Counted from the stretch's first letter, positions 44,132 through 53,300 are shown. The stretch: DNA of 64,000 nt from Burkholderiales bacterium UBA4657 (GCA_002405475.1 DHLX01000037.1:11946-75945), one strand, 5' to 3'. Program-made: numbers and translations. Notes: generated by a model not told the origin, from the letters alone.

Positions 44132-44736
44132 AGACCGCAGCCGTTGTCAAAATACTGACTGGCACAGTGTTGCGCTATGTCCCCATCGTTCTGGTTGCCC
44201 TGCTGGCGATGGCAACCTGGGTCATGGTGGAGCGGGCGCGTATTCAGCGCAATGGTACAGGCCTGGCAGTTTCGCCATTAAAACCCGATTTCATCGTCGA
44301 TAACCTGCGCGTTTCCAAATTGGACAAAACCGGTGCAGTGCAAACCTTGCTCAGTGCACAACGCATGGTGCATATTCCCCAGACCAGTACTGCAACACTG
44401 ACCGAACCACGCATCATGAGCTTTCGTCCTGATAGCCCGCCGCTCAGTATCAGTGCCCGGCGCGGAGAATCGATACGTCAGTCGGAACAGATAAATTTTT
44501 ATGATGACGTAGTAGTGCAGCGTGCGGCCGATGCCGAAAGCCCGGCCATGAGATTGCAGACCGAACAACTCCAGCTACGTCCTGACGATGATATAGCCAG
44601 CAGCAACACCGACTTTACTTTTGAGCGCGGCGCCACTCGTTTACGGGGACAGGGCTTTGAGCTCAACAATTCATTTCGTACCCTGGTCATCCGACAGCAG
44701 GCACGTGGCATATTTGTTCAAGGAAATGCACCATGA
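44128..44736 (+). CDS. lptC: LPS export ABC transporter periplasmic protein LptC
   Basis: This 202-residue bitopic inner-membrane protein has an N-terminal anchor (TVLRYVPIVLVALLAMATWVMVE) followed by a periplasmic beta-jellyroll strand pattern (YDDVVVQRAADAESPAMRLQTEQLQLRPDDD). LptC passes LPS from the LptB2FG transporter to LptA. It is longer than E. coli LptC (191) but typical for beta. It lies between kdsC and lptA with four-base overlaps on both sides. Confidence 0.93.
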   Translation: MKTAAVVKILTGTVLRYVPIVLVALLAMATWVMVERARIQRNGTGLAVSPLKPDFIVDNLRVSKLDKTGAVQTLLSAQRMVHIPQTSTATLTEPRIMSFRPDSPPLSISARRGESIRQSEQINFYDDVVVQRAADAESPAMRLQTEQLQLRPDDDIASSNTDFTFERGATRLRGQGFELNNSFRTLVIRQQARGIFVQGNAP

Positions 44737-45356
44737 AAATATTTTTGCGGGTCTTGGTATTCATGCTTTTAGCCGTTACTGGCCTGGTTCAGGCCGAGCG
44801 CGCAGACCGGAACAAACCGACCCAGATTGAAGCTGACCGAGCATCTTATGATGACCTGAAACAGGTTTCGGTCTGGGAGGGTAATGTGATTCTGACCCGT
44901 GGTAGCTTGATCATACGCGCACAAAGACTCGAAATGCGTCAGGATCCTGAGGGATATCAATATGGCACTGCTTTTGGCAGTGCCAACAGTCTGGCCTTTT
45001 TCCGCCAGAAACGCGATGTAGGTGACCAGTATGTGGAAGGTTTCGCCGAGCGAATTGATTATGACAGCAAGGCTGATAAAGTGATTTTGACAACCCGTGC
45101 CACCATGAAGCGCTTAGAGGGCGTTACTGTAGTGGATGAGGTGCATGGCAATGTTATCGCTATGGACAATCGCACCGACACCTATACGGTCAATAGTGCG
45201 GCATCTGGTACCCCTCCTGCAGCGGGCGGACGGGTACGCGCCATTATCGCGCCGCGAGGACAATCGGTGTTGGGCGCGAGCGGAAGCGCCTTGCCGCTTA
45301 AGGCCGCACCTGAAGTCACCAACCCACCCAGCCCTTCGCCTCAAACCCCGAAGTGA
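44733..45356 (+). CDS. lptA: LPS export periplasmic bridge protein LptA
   Basis: A 207-residue periplasmic protein with a signal peptide (KIFLRVLVFMLLAVTGLVQA|E). The LptA signature DKPTQIEADRASYDD-like stretch (NKPTQIEADRASYDDLKQ) and VWEGNVILTRGSLIIRAQRL follow. The C-terminal 40 residues are Pro/Ala/Ser-rich. It forms the oligomeric bridge carrying LPS across the periplasm. Confidence 0.94.
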   Translation: MKIFLRVLVFMLLAVTGLVQAERADRNKPTQIEADRASYDDLKQVSVWEGNVILTRGSLIIRAQRLEMRQDPEGYQYGTAFGSANSLAFFRQKRDVGDQYVEGFAERIDYDSKADKVILTTRATMKRLEGVTVVDEVHGNVIAMDNRTDTYTVNSAASGTPPAAGGRVRAIIAPRGQSVLGASGSALPLKAAPEVTNPPSPSPQTPK

Positions 45357-45363
45357 GGAACCC

Positions 45364-46110
45364 ATGAGCAGCGCCCTACTGAAGGCCGAGCAGCTGAAAA
45401 AAGGCTATGGCAGTCGCACGGTTGTGCACGATGTTTCGCTAGAAGTCAAAAGCGGTGAAGTAGTAGGCCTGCTAGGACCCAATGGTGCGGGTAAGACCAC
45501 CTGCTTTTACATGATTGTAGGGCTGGTAGCGCTCGAGGCTGGCCGCATTGCGATTGATGATCAGACCATCAGCCGTCTGCCGATGCATCGGCGTGCCAGG
45601 CTTGGGCTGTCTTATTTGCCACAGGAGGCGAGTATTTTTCGCAAGTTGTCAGTGGAAGACAATATTCGTGCGGTACTCGAATTGCAGCGTGGGAGTGACA
45701 ACAAGCCCCTGACCCGGCAGGCCATAGAGCGGCAGCTGGAAACCCTGCTCGATGAACTGCAGATTGTGCAGATTCGTACCAGTCTGGCATCAACCCTGTC
45801 AGGAGGTGAGCGTCGGCGCGTGGAAATTGCCCGAGCGTTGGCGAGCACGCCACGCTTTATTTTACTCGACGAACCTTTTGCCGGAGTCGACCCGATTGCT
45901 GTACTGGAAATTCAGCGCATCATTCGTTATCTGAAAGCCAAGGGAATCGGTGTACTCATGACCGACCACAACGTGCGCGAAACCCTGGGTATTTGTGACC
46001 ATGCCTATATTATTTCCGAGGGCCGGGTTCTGTCAGCGGGTCGTCCAGACGAAATAGTTGCCAACGAATCGGTGCGCCGCGTCTATCTTGGCGAGCACTT
46101 CAAACTCTGA
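45364..46110 (+). CDS. lptB: LPS export ABC transporter ATP-binding protein LptB
   Basis: This 248-residue ABC ATPase has Walker A GPNGAGKTTCF, signature LSGGERRRVEIARAL and Walker B FILLDEPFAGVDP. The start at ATG 45364 (GAGGAA ribosome site) replaces a longer frame that runs back through lptA. It powers LptFG, whose genes are not in this window. Confidence 0.97.
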   Translation: MSSALLKAEQLKKGYGSRTVVHDVSLEVKSGEVVGLLGPNGAGKTTCFYMIVGLVALEAGRIAIDDQTISRLPMHRRARLGLSYLPQEASIFRKLSVEDNIRAVLELQRGSDNKPLTRQAIERQLETLLDELQIVQIRTSLASTLSGGERRRVEIARALASTPRFILLDEPFAGVDPIAVLEIQRIIRYLKAKGIGVLMTDHNVRETLGICDHAYIISEGRVLSAGRPDEIVANESVRRVYLGEHFKL

Positions 46111-46119
46111 GTCTGAAAT

Positions 46120-47640
46120 ATGAAAGCGTCATTGCAACTTCGCATGTCGCAGCACCTGGCGCTGACGCCCCAGTTGCAACAGTCTATACGTTTACTGCAA
46201 CTATCGACGCTGGAATTGCAGCAGGAACTAGACCAGATTCTGGCCGACAATCCGATGCTGGAGCGTATGGATGATCCATTATCCAGTGCGGCTTCGATAG
46301 CCAGCGACGGTTCACTTTACAGCACTCGTGTCACGACCAATGCATCAGATCAGGACGACACCAAGCCTGGCAGTAGCGAAAGTCAGGACGATGAACGCGA
46401 TGCTTCGATGCCAGATAGTTCCGAGCAGGACAGTTTCGGCTTAAACCTAGATTATGGCCGACCCGGCTCGGAGGATGATGATGAAGCGCGGCCGCAGTTA
46501 GGGCAGCAACAACTCAGTTTGCGACAACATCTGCTGCAACAAATGGGGCAGGAAAAGCTCGGACTACGTGAAGGCAGTTTGATAGCACTGTTGATTGAAT
46601 CATTGGACGAGGATGGTTATCTGCACATTACCGAGCAGGAACTGGATGAACTGGCGACCAGCGCCGGACTCGACCCGGTTGAGTTAGCCGAATGGGATGA
46701 GGCGCGTGAACTGCTGCAATCTTTTGATCCGCCTGGAGTTGCGGCACGATCCATCAGCGAGTGTCTGGTTTTACAACTGCAGGCCGATACTGAGCTGATT
46801 CGGGAAGTGGACAGCGAGGTTTTGGCCTGTGCCCGTATTGTCTGTGCCCAGGGCTTGCAACTGCTGGCGCAGCGCGATTTTCCCAGACTTAAAAAAATGA
46901 CTGGCGCGAACGATGAGATATTGCGCCAGGCTCAGATCCTGATCAAGAAATTGAACCCTTATCCCGGTACAGCATTCCTGGCGGTTGATACCAACTACGT
47001 CATACCAGATGTGATCGTGCGGCGCATCAAGAACGAGTGGTGCGCGGCCCTGAATCCCGAGGTGGTGCCAAGACTGCGGATCAACGAATTCTACGCGCAA
47101 GCAGTAAAATCAATGAAAAATCATGGGTCAACAAAAAATAGTGAAGTAATTCCGGAAAATAGCCTGTCCAGTCGGTTACAGGAAGCGCGCTGGCTGATCA
47201 AAAATGTGCAACAACGATTTGACACAATCCTCAGAGTGGCGCAGTCTATCGTTGAAAGGCAGCGCGCTTTCTTTTCGCATGGCGAAGTAGCGATGAGGCC
47301 GTTAGTATTACGGGAGATTGCCGACATTCTGGGTCTCCACGAGTCGACGGTGTCTCGCGTTACCACGCAGAAATATATGCTCACGCCATTTGGCACCTTT
47401 GAGTTCAAATATTTCTTCGGTAGCCATGTCGCAACGGAAGCGGGCGGTGCGGCATCGTCCACGGCGATCCGCGCATTGATCAAACAATTGATAGGAGCCG
47501 AGAACCCGAAAAAACCGCTTTCTGACAGCCATCTTGCTGACATGCTTGGCGAACAGGGCATCGTAGTGGCGCGGAGAACCGTGGCCAAATACCGTGAAGC
47601 ACTGCGCATCCCACCCGTCAACCAACGCAAGACGCTGTAA
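46120..47640 (+). CDS. rpoN: RNA polymerase sigma-54 factor
   Basis: A sigma-54 factor of 506 residues. Region I is RMSQHLALTPQLQQSIRLLQLS and region II is acidic (residues 70-125). The core-binding domain and the HTH (LREIADILGLHESTVSRVT) follow, and the RpoN box ARRTVAKYRE is near the C-terminus. It is followed by hpf, its usual neighbour. Confidence 0.97.
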   Translation: MKASLQLRMSQHLALTPQLQQSIRLLQLSTLELQQELDQILADNPMLERMDDPLSSAASIASDGSLYSTRVTTNASDQDDTKPGSSESQDDERDASMPDSSEQDSFGLNLDYGRPGSEDDDEARPQLGQQQLSLRQHLLQQMGQEKLGLREGSLIALLIESLDEDGYLHITEQELDELATSAGLDPVELAEWDEARELLQSFDPPGVAARSISECLVLQLQADTELIREVDSEVLACARIVCAQGLQLLAQRDFPRLKKMTGANDEILRQAQILIKKLNPYPGTAFLAVDTNYVIPDVIVRRIKNEWCAALNPEVVPRLRINEFYAQAVKSMKNHGSTKNSEVIPENSLSSRLQEARWLIKNVQQRFDTILRVAQSIVERQRAFFSHGEVAMRPLVLREIADILGLHESTVSRVTTQKYMLTPFGTFEFKYFFGSHVATEAGGAASSTAIRALIKQLIGAENPKKPLSDSHLADMLGEQGIVVARRTVAKYREALRIPPVNQRKTL

Positions 47641-47674
47641 CGTCCAACCTCAATTTTCAGTTTAGGAGCGTCGT

Positions 47675-48001
47675 ATGAATTTGACTATCAGCGGACATCA
47701 CCTTGACGTCACCCCTGCCATTCGCGAATACGTAATGAACAAGCTGGAGCGAATAACGCGCCATTTTGACCATGTGATTGACGTCACAGTCATCTTGTCA
47801 GTTGAGAAGTTGCGACAGAAGGCGGAAATCAATGTACACGTTCGGGGTAAGGATATTCACGTCGAGTCAGTGGATACCGATTTGTATGCGGCTATAGATG
47901 CCATGACCGACAAGCTGGATCGCCAGGTCTGCAAGCATAAGGAGCGTGTACAAGATCATGCCCGCGGAGATGCACTGAAATACCAGCAACCCAGCATGTA
48001 A
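47675..48001 (+). CDS. hpf: ribosome hibernation-promoting factor (short form)
   Basis: A 108-residue protein matching short HPF/YfiA (NLTISGHHLDVTPAIREYV ... ITRHFDHVIDVTVILSVEK ... DLYAAIDAMTDKLDRQVCKHKE). It binds 30S subunits and promotes 100S dimer formation in stationary phase. A TTAGGAG ribosome site precedes the ATG. It ends the kds-lpt-rpoN operon. Confidence 0.95.
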   Translation: MNLTISGHHLDVTPAIREYVMNKLERITRHFDHVIDVTVILSVEKLRQKAEINVHVRGKDIHVESVDTDLYAAIDAMTDKLDRQVCKHKERVQDHARGDALKYQQPSM

Positions 48002-48016
48002 CGCTTGCTGCATCGC

Positions 48017-48045
48017 AAAAAGTCCGCCTCGGCGGACTTTTTTAT
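48017..48045. terminator. bidirectional intrinsic terminator between hpf and the DciA-like gene
   Basis: AGTCCGCC-TC-GGCGGACT (48021-48038) is flanked by A-rich and T-rich tracts on both sides (AAAA upstream, TTTTT downstream). It can therefore stop transcripts arriving from either strand. It overlaps the last codon of the DciA-like gene. Confidence 0.85.
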
Positions 48046-48530
48046 TTATTTAACAACGGCCTGCGGCGTTTGAGTAATTGCAATACCGAGTTTTTCAATT
48101 CCCCCGCGGGCAGTCGGGTGCCCAGTTCGTGCCAGCTTTCCAGAGAAGCGCCGGGCAGCCCCTTTTTGTCAGCAGTGTGGCGTATCGGCGAGCCGGTAAA
48201 ACGTTCCTGTTGAATCCTGACCACGATTCGGGTAAAGTGCCAACCTCGCTGCGTCAAATGGTGCAGCAAGCTGGCTTGCAGGTTACGCAGTCTGGCCGCC
48301 TGAGAAGGCGACCTTGCCAGCACAATTAGCTCAGCAGCATGCAGTTCCCGTACCAGAAGCAGACCGCAGTGATGTTGCTGACAAAAGTTTTCAACATCGG
48401 CCTGTAGGGCGGATAGCCGTTCCAGGGACGGCCACAGGGTTTCGATTCCCTCGGCTTGAGACAGCCAGTTTTTCACCGTCGCTGAAGACGAGTGGCTTTT
48501 GGCAGATTGAGCAGTACGGAAACGGGACAT
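48042..48530 (-). CDS. DUF721/DciA-like protein
   Basis: A 162-residue protein with the DUF721 pattern in the N-terminal two thirds: basic N-terminus, WPSLERLSALQADVENFCQQH, and HHCGLLLVRELHAAELIVLARSPSQAARLRNLQASLL. DciA proteins load the replicative helicase in bacteria lacking DnaC. Divergence within the family makes this a moderate assignment. It is divergent from the M23 peptidase gene with a 27-base gap, a common betaproteobacterial arrangement. Confidence 0.7.
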   Translation of the reverse strand: MSRFRTAQSAKSHSSSATVKNWLSQAEGIETLWPSLERLSALQADVENFCQQHHCGLLLVRELHAAELIVLARSPSQAARLRNLQASLLHHLTQRGWHFTRIVVRIQQERFTGSPIRHTADKKGLPGASLESWHELGTRLPAGELKNSVLQLLKRRRPLLNK

Positions 48531-48557
48531 GGTTAAAGATTCTGCCGGAGGTTAGAC

Positions 48558-49508
48558 GTGCAGATCATATTGGTTCATCCAAAACTGAGGCAAGCTCGCA
48601 CGCTGAGTTTGACCCGACGCCATCTTGCCTATGCCTTGGGTGTGGCTCTGTTCGCCTTCATGCTGGGCTCAGGTCTGCTCTATTACATCACATTTCAGGT
48701 CGCAGTAGCACTGCAGGTGCCGTTTCTGAAAAATATTATTGAAAGTGTGGCAGCTGAAGACCTGCGCCGTCAGGAACAACGTCTGAATGACAGTTTGCAA
48801 GCCATGGCCATGAAGCTGGGCGACCTGCAGGCGCAAATCGCACGTCTGGAGGCGCTTGGCGAGCGTGTCTCGGGCTTGGCGGGTATCAAACCGCAGGAGT
48901 TTGGCTTTGGCAAACCTCCAGGCCGTGGTGGTGCGGTTCCCGGCGCAGCGGCGGCGCAGCAAGAGCCACGCCTGCCCGATCTGCAACGCGAGATAGAAAA
49001 AATGTCTGGCAACTTGCAGAGTCGTGCTTTTTTTCTTAACCAGATTGAAGTGGCTTTGTCCGAGCGCAGCGTAGCGCGTACCTTGACGCCCTCGATGCAG
49101 CCGGTGAATGAAGGTTTCGTCGGTTCAGGGTTTGGATGGCGCCATGATCCGTTCACCGGCCGTGTCAGCATGCATGAGGGGCTGGATTTTGCAGCGCCGG
49201 TTGGAACACCCATCAGCGCAGCGGCAGGCGGTATTGTGATAGTGGCTGAGTATCATCCGGCCTACGGCAAAATGGTCGATCTGGATCATGGCAACGGGTT
49301 GACTACGCGCTATGCCCATGCCTCGAAATTGCACGTCAAGGTTGGCGATATTGTGAAACGTGGTCAGCTGATCGCTGATGTCGGTTCAACCGGACGGTCC
49401 ACCGGCCCGCATTTACACTTTGAGGTTCGAGTAAACGGCGAGGCCAAGGACCCAGAGAAATTTTTAGCGGTCGGCCAGATGTTACCCGCAGTGGCCGCCA
49501 ACAAGTAA
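48558..49508 (+). CDS. M23-family (LytM) murein metallopeptidase
   Basis: This 316-residue envelope protein starts at GTG 48558 after a CGGAGG ribosome site. An N-terminal membrane helix (HLAYALGVALFAFMLGSGLLYYI) and a coiled coil (about 60-105) lead to a LytM domain. The zinc ligands are in MHEGLDFAAPVGTP and GPHLHFEV, with DLDHGNGLTTRYAH between. Such proteins cut peptidoglycan cross-links or activate amidases. All ligands are present, so catalysis is likely. Confidence 0.93.
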   Translation: MQIILVHPKLRQARTLSLTRRHLAYALGVALFAFMLGSGLLYYITFQVAVALQVPFLKNIIESVAAEDLRRQEQRLNDSLQAMAMKLGDLQAQIARLEALGERVSGLAGIKPQEFGFGKPPGRGGAVPGAAAAQQEPRLPDLQREIEKMSGNLQSRAFFLNQIEVALSERSVARTLTPSMQPVNEGFVGSGFGWRHDPFTGRVSMHEGLDFAAPVGTPISAAAGGIVIVAEYHPAYGKMVDLDHGNGLTTRYAHASKLHVKVGDIVKRGQLIADVGSTGRSTGPHLHFEVRVNGEAKDPEKFLAVGQMLPAVAANK

Positions 49509-49512
49509 GACA

Positions 49513-50370
49513 TTACAGCCGGTTCAAGGGTATTTTCAGGTAGCGCACACCGTTCGCTTCTGGTGCCGGCAAGTCTCCAGCGCGAATATTGACCTGTATC
49601 GCCGGAAGAATCAATACCGGCATTTCCAGGGTGCGGTCGCGCGCGTTGCGCATTTCGACAAATGCTGTGGCACTTATCCCGTCATGTACATGAATGTTGT
49701 GCGCCTTTTGTTCGGCCACGCTACACACCCACTGCACTGGCCTTGCGGTCGGTGGATAGTCATGACACATATACAGGCGGGTAGCAGCGGGTAACGCCAG
49801 CAGGCGCTGTATGGAACGGTATAGCGTCGCAGCATCGCCACCGGGGAAGTCGCAGCGCGCCGTACCCACGTCGGGCATGAACAGGGTATCGCCGACAAAC
49901 ACCGCCATTTCATCCCTGGTTTGTACGATATAGGCCATATCAGCGGGGGTATGCCCCGGCACATGCCAGGCCTGCGCGTGCAGGCTGCCTATTGAAAAGG
50001 TTTCTTTATCGTCGAACAGATGATCAAACTGCGAGCCATCGCATGTGAATTCCGGCTCCAGGTTAAAAATCGGCTGAAAAACTTTTTGTACTTGCGTAAT
50101 GTGGCGGCCAATTCCAGTGCGCCCACCGTAATGCTGTTTTATCCAGGCCGCCGCGCTCAGGTGGTCGGCATGGGCATGGGTCTCGAGTATCCACTGCACC
50201 TGTAGCCCACGCTGTACAACGAAATTGAGTACCTGCTGCGCCGAGTGTGTGCTGGTGCGGCCTGATTTGGGGTCATAGTCCAGCACCGGGTCGATAATGG
50301 CACAATCGCGGCCGTCATGAACCACATGGGTGACGGTATGGGTCACGCTATCGAAGAATGAGTGAAACAT
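49513..50370 (-). CDS. MBL-fold metallo-hydrolase, persulfide dioxygenase (ETHE1/Blh)-like
   Basis: This 285-residue protein has the metal motif THAHADH (64-70), further ligands in HVPGHTPADMAYI and FVGDTLFMPDVGTARCDFPGG, and YMCHDYPP. The single-iron ETHE1/Blh type oxidises glutathione persulfide to sulfite. It is divergent from two YeeE/YedE channel genes and a SulP transporter, which matches the sulfide-detoxification loci controlled by BigR/SqrR in other proteobacteria. No such regulator gene is in the window. Confidence 0.85.
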   Translation of the reverse strand: MFHSFFDSVTHTVTHVVHDGRDCAIIDPVLDYDPKSGRTSTHSAQQVLNFVVQRGLQVQWILETHAHADHLSAAAWIKQHYGGRTGIGRHITQVQKVFQPIFNLEPEFTCDGSQFDHLFDDKETFSIGSLHAQAWHVPGHTPADMAYIVQTRDEMAVFVGDTLFMPDVGTARCDFPGGDAATLYRSIQRLLALPAATRLYMCHDYPPTARPVQWVCSVAEQKAHNIHVHDGISATAFVEMRNARDRTLEMPVLILPAIQVNIRAGDLPAPEANGVRYLKIPLNRL

Positions 50371-50416
50371 TACCTGCTCCTGAACAATACATCGCCGGTC
50401 CGTTTGCCAGTGACCC

Positions 50417-50431
50417 AGTACTCGCCGTACT
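50417..50431. promoter_or_regulatory. inverted repeat in the MBL/yeeE intergenic region (candidate operator)
   Basis: AGTAC-TCGCC-GTACT is a perfect 5-base inverted repeat, centrally placed between the divergent starts at 50370 and 50473. An ArsR-type regulator such as BigR would be expected to bind here, but the match is by position only. Confidence 0.35.
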
Positions 50432-50472
50432 CCATAAGCCTGTAAAGTAACACTATTCTTGAGGGGAAACGC

Positions 50473-50904
50473 ATGAATATCGACTGGTTATCGTTTAGTC
50501 CCGTTCCAGCGCTCGCAGGCGGGGCATTGATTGGTCTGGCCGCCGCCCTGTTTGTTTTATTACTGGGGCGCGTCGCCGGCATTAGTGGCATTATCGGTGC
50601 CTTATTCAAGCCGCAGCGCGGTGATATTGCGTGGCGTATTGCCTTCGTGGCGGGGCTCATCGCTTCACCCTTGGCCTATGCTTTGGTCACACAATGGCCC
50701 ACTATCGAGATACAGGCTTCGTGGGGCGTGACCCTGGTCGCGGGCCTGCTGGTGGGCTTGGGCACCCGCTATGGTGCGGGTTGCACCAGTGGTCACGGGG
50801 TGTGTGGGTTGGCACGTTTATCTCCGCGTTCTTTGGTCGCCGTTATTGCCTTCATGCTGGCCGGCTTTATCACCGTTGCGCTTCTGCGTCATTTACTGGT
50901 TTGA
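50473..50904 (+). CDS. YeeE/YedE (DUF395) family sulfur-compound channel, first half-size protein
   Basis: A 143-residue membrane protein with four hydrophobic segments and the conserved cysteine motif GLGTRYGAGCTSGHGVCGLARLS near 97-119. YeeE proteins take up thiosulfate through conserved Cys residues, and PmpA/PmpB-type pairs occur with Blh. A GAGGGG ribosome site precedes the ATG. The second half-size gene starts 10 bases later. Confidence 0.9.
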   Translation: MNIDWLSFSPVPALAGGALIGLAAALFVLLLGRVAGISGIIGALFKPQRGDIAWRIAFVAGLIASPLAYALVTQWPTIEIQASWGVTLVAGLLVGLGTRYGAGCTSGHGVCGLARLSPRSLVAVIAFMLAGFITVALLRHLLV

Positions 50905-50914
50905 GGAACGCGTC

Positions 50915-51322
50915 ATGAATAGCCTCATTGCGTTTATTGTCGGGCTGGTTTTTGGCCTGGGCCTATTGCTGTCCGGCATGGCGAACCCGGACAAAGTCTT
51001 GAATTTTTTAGATTTACTCGGTGCCTGGGATCCGTCCCTGATATTGGTCATGGTCGGGGCGATTGCAGTTTCCAGCGGCGCTTTTTTCTGGGTGAAGCAG
51101 CGCGGTCGTACTTTGCTCGATACCCCCTTGCATTTACCGATGAAGCGCGAACTGGACCGGCGTTTGATCCTGGGCAGTATCGTGTTCGGTATGGGATGGG
51201 GCTTGGCGGGTTTTTGTCCTGGCCCGGCCCTGGTGGCGCTGGGCATGGGTGAACCCAAGGCCTGGGGTTTTGTGGCTGCCATGCTGGCGGGCATGGCCTG
51301 GTTTGAACGGCGCGGCGCATGA
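50915..51322 (+). CDS. YeeE/YedE (DUF395/DUF6691) family protein, second half-size protein
   Basis: A 135-residue membrane protein from ATG 50915 (GAGG ribosome site): SLIAFIVGLVFGLGLLLSGMANPDKV, GSIVFGMGWGLAGFCPGPALVALG and a short C-terminus. The conserved Cys of the GFCPGP motif is present. It pairs with the preceding gene to form a full YeeE-like transporter. It overlaps sulP by four bases. Confidence 0.9.
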   Translation: MNSLIAFIVGLVFGLGLLLSGMANPDKVLNFLDLLGAWDPSLILVMVGAIAVSSGAFFWVKQRGRTLLDTPLHLPMKRELDRRLILGSIVFGMGWGLAGFCPGPALVALGMGEPKAWGFVAAMLAGMAWFERRGA

Positions 51323-52944
51323 ACTGGTGGCTGCCCTGGCGCGCAGAATACCCGCCTGGCGCCTGGCGTGATGATCTATTGGCGGGGTTGATGGTGACGG
51401 TATTGATCGTACCGCAAAGCCTGGCCTATGCCTTGCTGGCAGGCTTGCCACCTTATACCGGACTGATAGCCAGTGTATTACCCGCCGTGTGCTACGGCTT
51501 TCTCGGGCGCAGCTCGGTGCTGGCAGTCGGGCCGGTGGCAGTGACCTCGTTAATGACCTTCAGCGCATTAAGCCCACTGGCCGCGCCGGCAACAGCAGCA
51601 TGGGCGCAATACGCCATGTGGCTGGCCTTGCTCAGCGGCGTACTGCTCTTGCTTCTGGGTCTATTGCGTTTTGGTTTTTTATCGCGCTTGTTAAGTTTTC
51701 CGGTACTGTCAGGATTCAGTACAGCGGCGGCATTATTGATAGTGAACAGTCAGTGGCGCAGTGCCTTTGGCTTTAGTGATGCTGCCTGGCATGTTCCGAC
51801 CGCAATTCTGGGGCTGATGACGGTGCTGATCTTGTGGGGCGGTAAACAACTGTTGTCGCCCTGGCATTGGGGTAAGGTGACAGTTTTGCTGTTGCCGGTG
51901 GCATGGCTAGGCGTGGTCACTCTGGCTTTGTGGCTCTGGGCGCCCATCGCATCTGGAATTGCCACCGTCGGCGTCATTGAACAGCACATCGCCTATCCGA
52001 CCTGGGTCTGGCCGGGCTGGACCGTGCTGCAAAGCCTGCTGCCCTCGGCGGCCATGATTGCCCTCATGAGCATGGTGGCCAGTCTGGCCGTCGCCAAATC
52101 GCTGGGGCGTACCCGAGGTGAAACACCGGATGCCAATGCCGAATTGCGCGGCCTCGGTATGGCCAACCTGGCCAGTGCGGCGAGTGGCAGCTTTCCGGTG
52201 GCGGGTGGCTTTTCGCGTAGTGCCGTCTATGCCCAGACCGGAGCACGCTCGCCCTTAGCGGGCATGGTTAGCGGCTTGTGCATGTTACTGGTCATACTCT
52301 TTTTCACGCCGGCCTTGAAATACCTGCCCGTGGCGGTGTTATCGGCTGCCGTCATGGTGGCGGCCTTGTCGCTGCTCGACTGGCGCACCCTGCTGCACTC
52401 GTGGCGCTATGACCGCGCCGATGCCAGCGCCTGGTTAATGACGGCAGGCACCGTATTGGTCTTGGGGCTTGAAGCTGGCATTGTGGTCGGCATCGTGTTT
52501 TCGCTGGGCGCGTTTTTGTGGCGCGCCAGTCAGCCCCATGTCGCCGTCGTCGGACGCGTACCCCACTCCACGGGTTTTCGCAATATCAAACGCCATGCCG
52601 TCGAAACCCGACCCGGTTTGCTCATGCTGCGTATTGATGAAAGCCTGTTTTTCGGCAACATTGAACAAGTGCGCGAGCTGGTGCATGAAGCCGTCAGGCA
52701 GCACGCCGCCCAGCGCGTGGTGTTATGGATGACCGCCGTGAATGCGATTGATGAAACCGCGCTCGAAGGCCTGAGCGACCTGGCGCAAGAACTACAGCAA
52801 CAACACATCCGGCTCGAACTGGCCGAAGTCAAAGGGCCGGTACAAGACCGCTTGTCTCGGGTTCAGGGCTTAAGCGCAGTCAAAATCTGGTTCACTGCGC
52901 ACGAGGCTTATGAAGGTGCGGCCATAGACGCCGCTCGCCCGTAG
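51319..52944 (+). CDS. SulP-family inorganic anion transporter with STAS domain
   Basis: A 541-residue transporter. The membrane part begins with LLAGLMVTVLIVPQSLAYALLAGLPPYTGL, the SulP signature, and SFPVAGGFSRSAV lies near 296. The C-terminal STAS domain (LMLRIDESLFFGNIEQVRELV onward, about 430-535) ends the protein. Substrate candidates are sulfate or sulfite, the latter being a product of persulfide oxidation by the divergent MBL protein. It is translationally coupled to the upstream YeeE gene. Confidence 0.92.
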   Translation: MNWWLPWRAEYPPGAWRDDLLAGLMVTVLIVPQSLAYALLAGLPPYTGLIASVLPAVCYGFLGRSSVLAVGPVAVTSLMTFSALSPLAAPATAAWAQYAMWLALLSGVLLLLLGLLRFGFLSRLLSFPVLSGFSTAAALLIVNSQWRSAFGFSDAAWHVPTAILGLMTVLILWGGKQLLSPWHWGKVTVLLLPVAWLGVVTLALWLWAPIASGIATVGVIEQHIAYPTWVWPGWTVLQSLLPSAAMIALMSMVASLAVAKSLGRTRGETPDANAELRGLGMANLASAASGSFPVAGGFSRSAVYAQTGARSPLAGMVSGLCMLLVILFFTPALKYLPVAVLSAAVMVAALSLLDWRTLLHSWRYDRADASAWLMTAGTVLVLGLEAGIVVGIVFSLGAFLWRASQPHVAVVGRVPHSTGFRNIKRHAVETRPGLLMLRIDESLFFGNIEQVRELVHEAVRQHAAQRVVLWMTAVNAIDETALEGLSDLAQELQQQHIRLELAEVKGPVQDRLSRVQGLSAVKIWFTAHEAYEGAAIDAARP

Positions 52945-53082
52945 GTCTACTTGCCCCTCCATAGTGCCCCTAGCGCTATCGCCCAAAGCCTTGGCCGATG
53001 TCCTGGTCGATACGTGAATGTGGGAAAATTGGTTAGATTTGGCAACCCGATTCCACTACAGGCTACAGCCGAAAGCAACCAG

Positions 53083-53220
53083 ATGACCGATACAGAAGTC
53101 GAAATCCTGACGCTCGAAGAGGTCGCTGCGTACCTCAAGGCTGGGAAGCGTACGGCCTATCGCCTTGCCCAAAAGGGTGGGATTCAGGCGTTTAAGGTAG
53201 ACAGGGAGGATCGCCGTTGA
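53083..53220 (+). pseudogene. excisionase-like HTH protein, truncated
   Basis: The ATG at 53083 opens MTDTEVEILTLEEVAAYLKAGKRTAYRLAQKGGIQAFKVD, the usual beginning of small MerR-like/excisionase helix-turn-helix proteins. It then ends after 45 residues, where the family normally continues with a WRF...DLDAWI segment. A frameshift or deletion near 53200 is likely. It marks the left edge of the second defence island. Bases 53221-53339 have no gene apart from a promoter-like sequence. Confidence 0.6.
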
Positions 53221-53300
53221 TATCGCAGCAGCTTTTGACGCGGCGCGCAGTAGGAGGCGCAGTCGAGTCGCTGGCAATTTCCTTTCCTGTTGTGCCTTTA

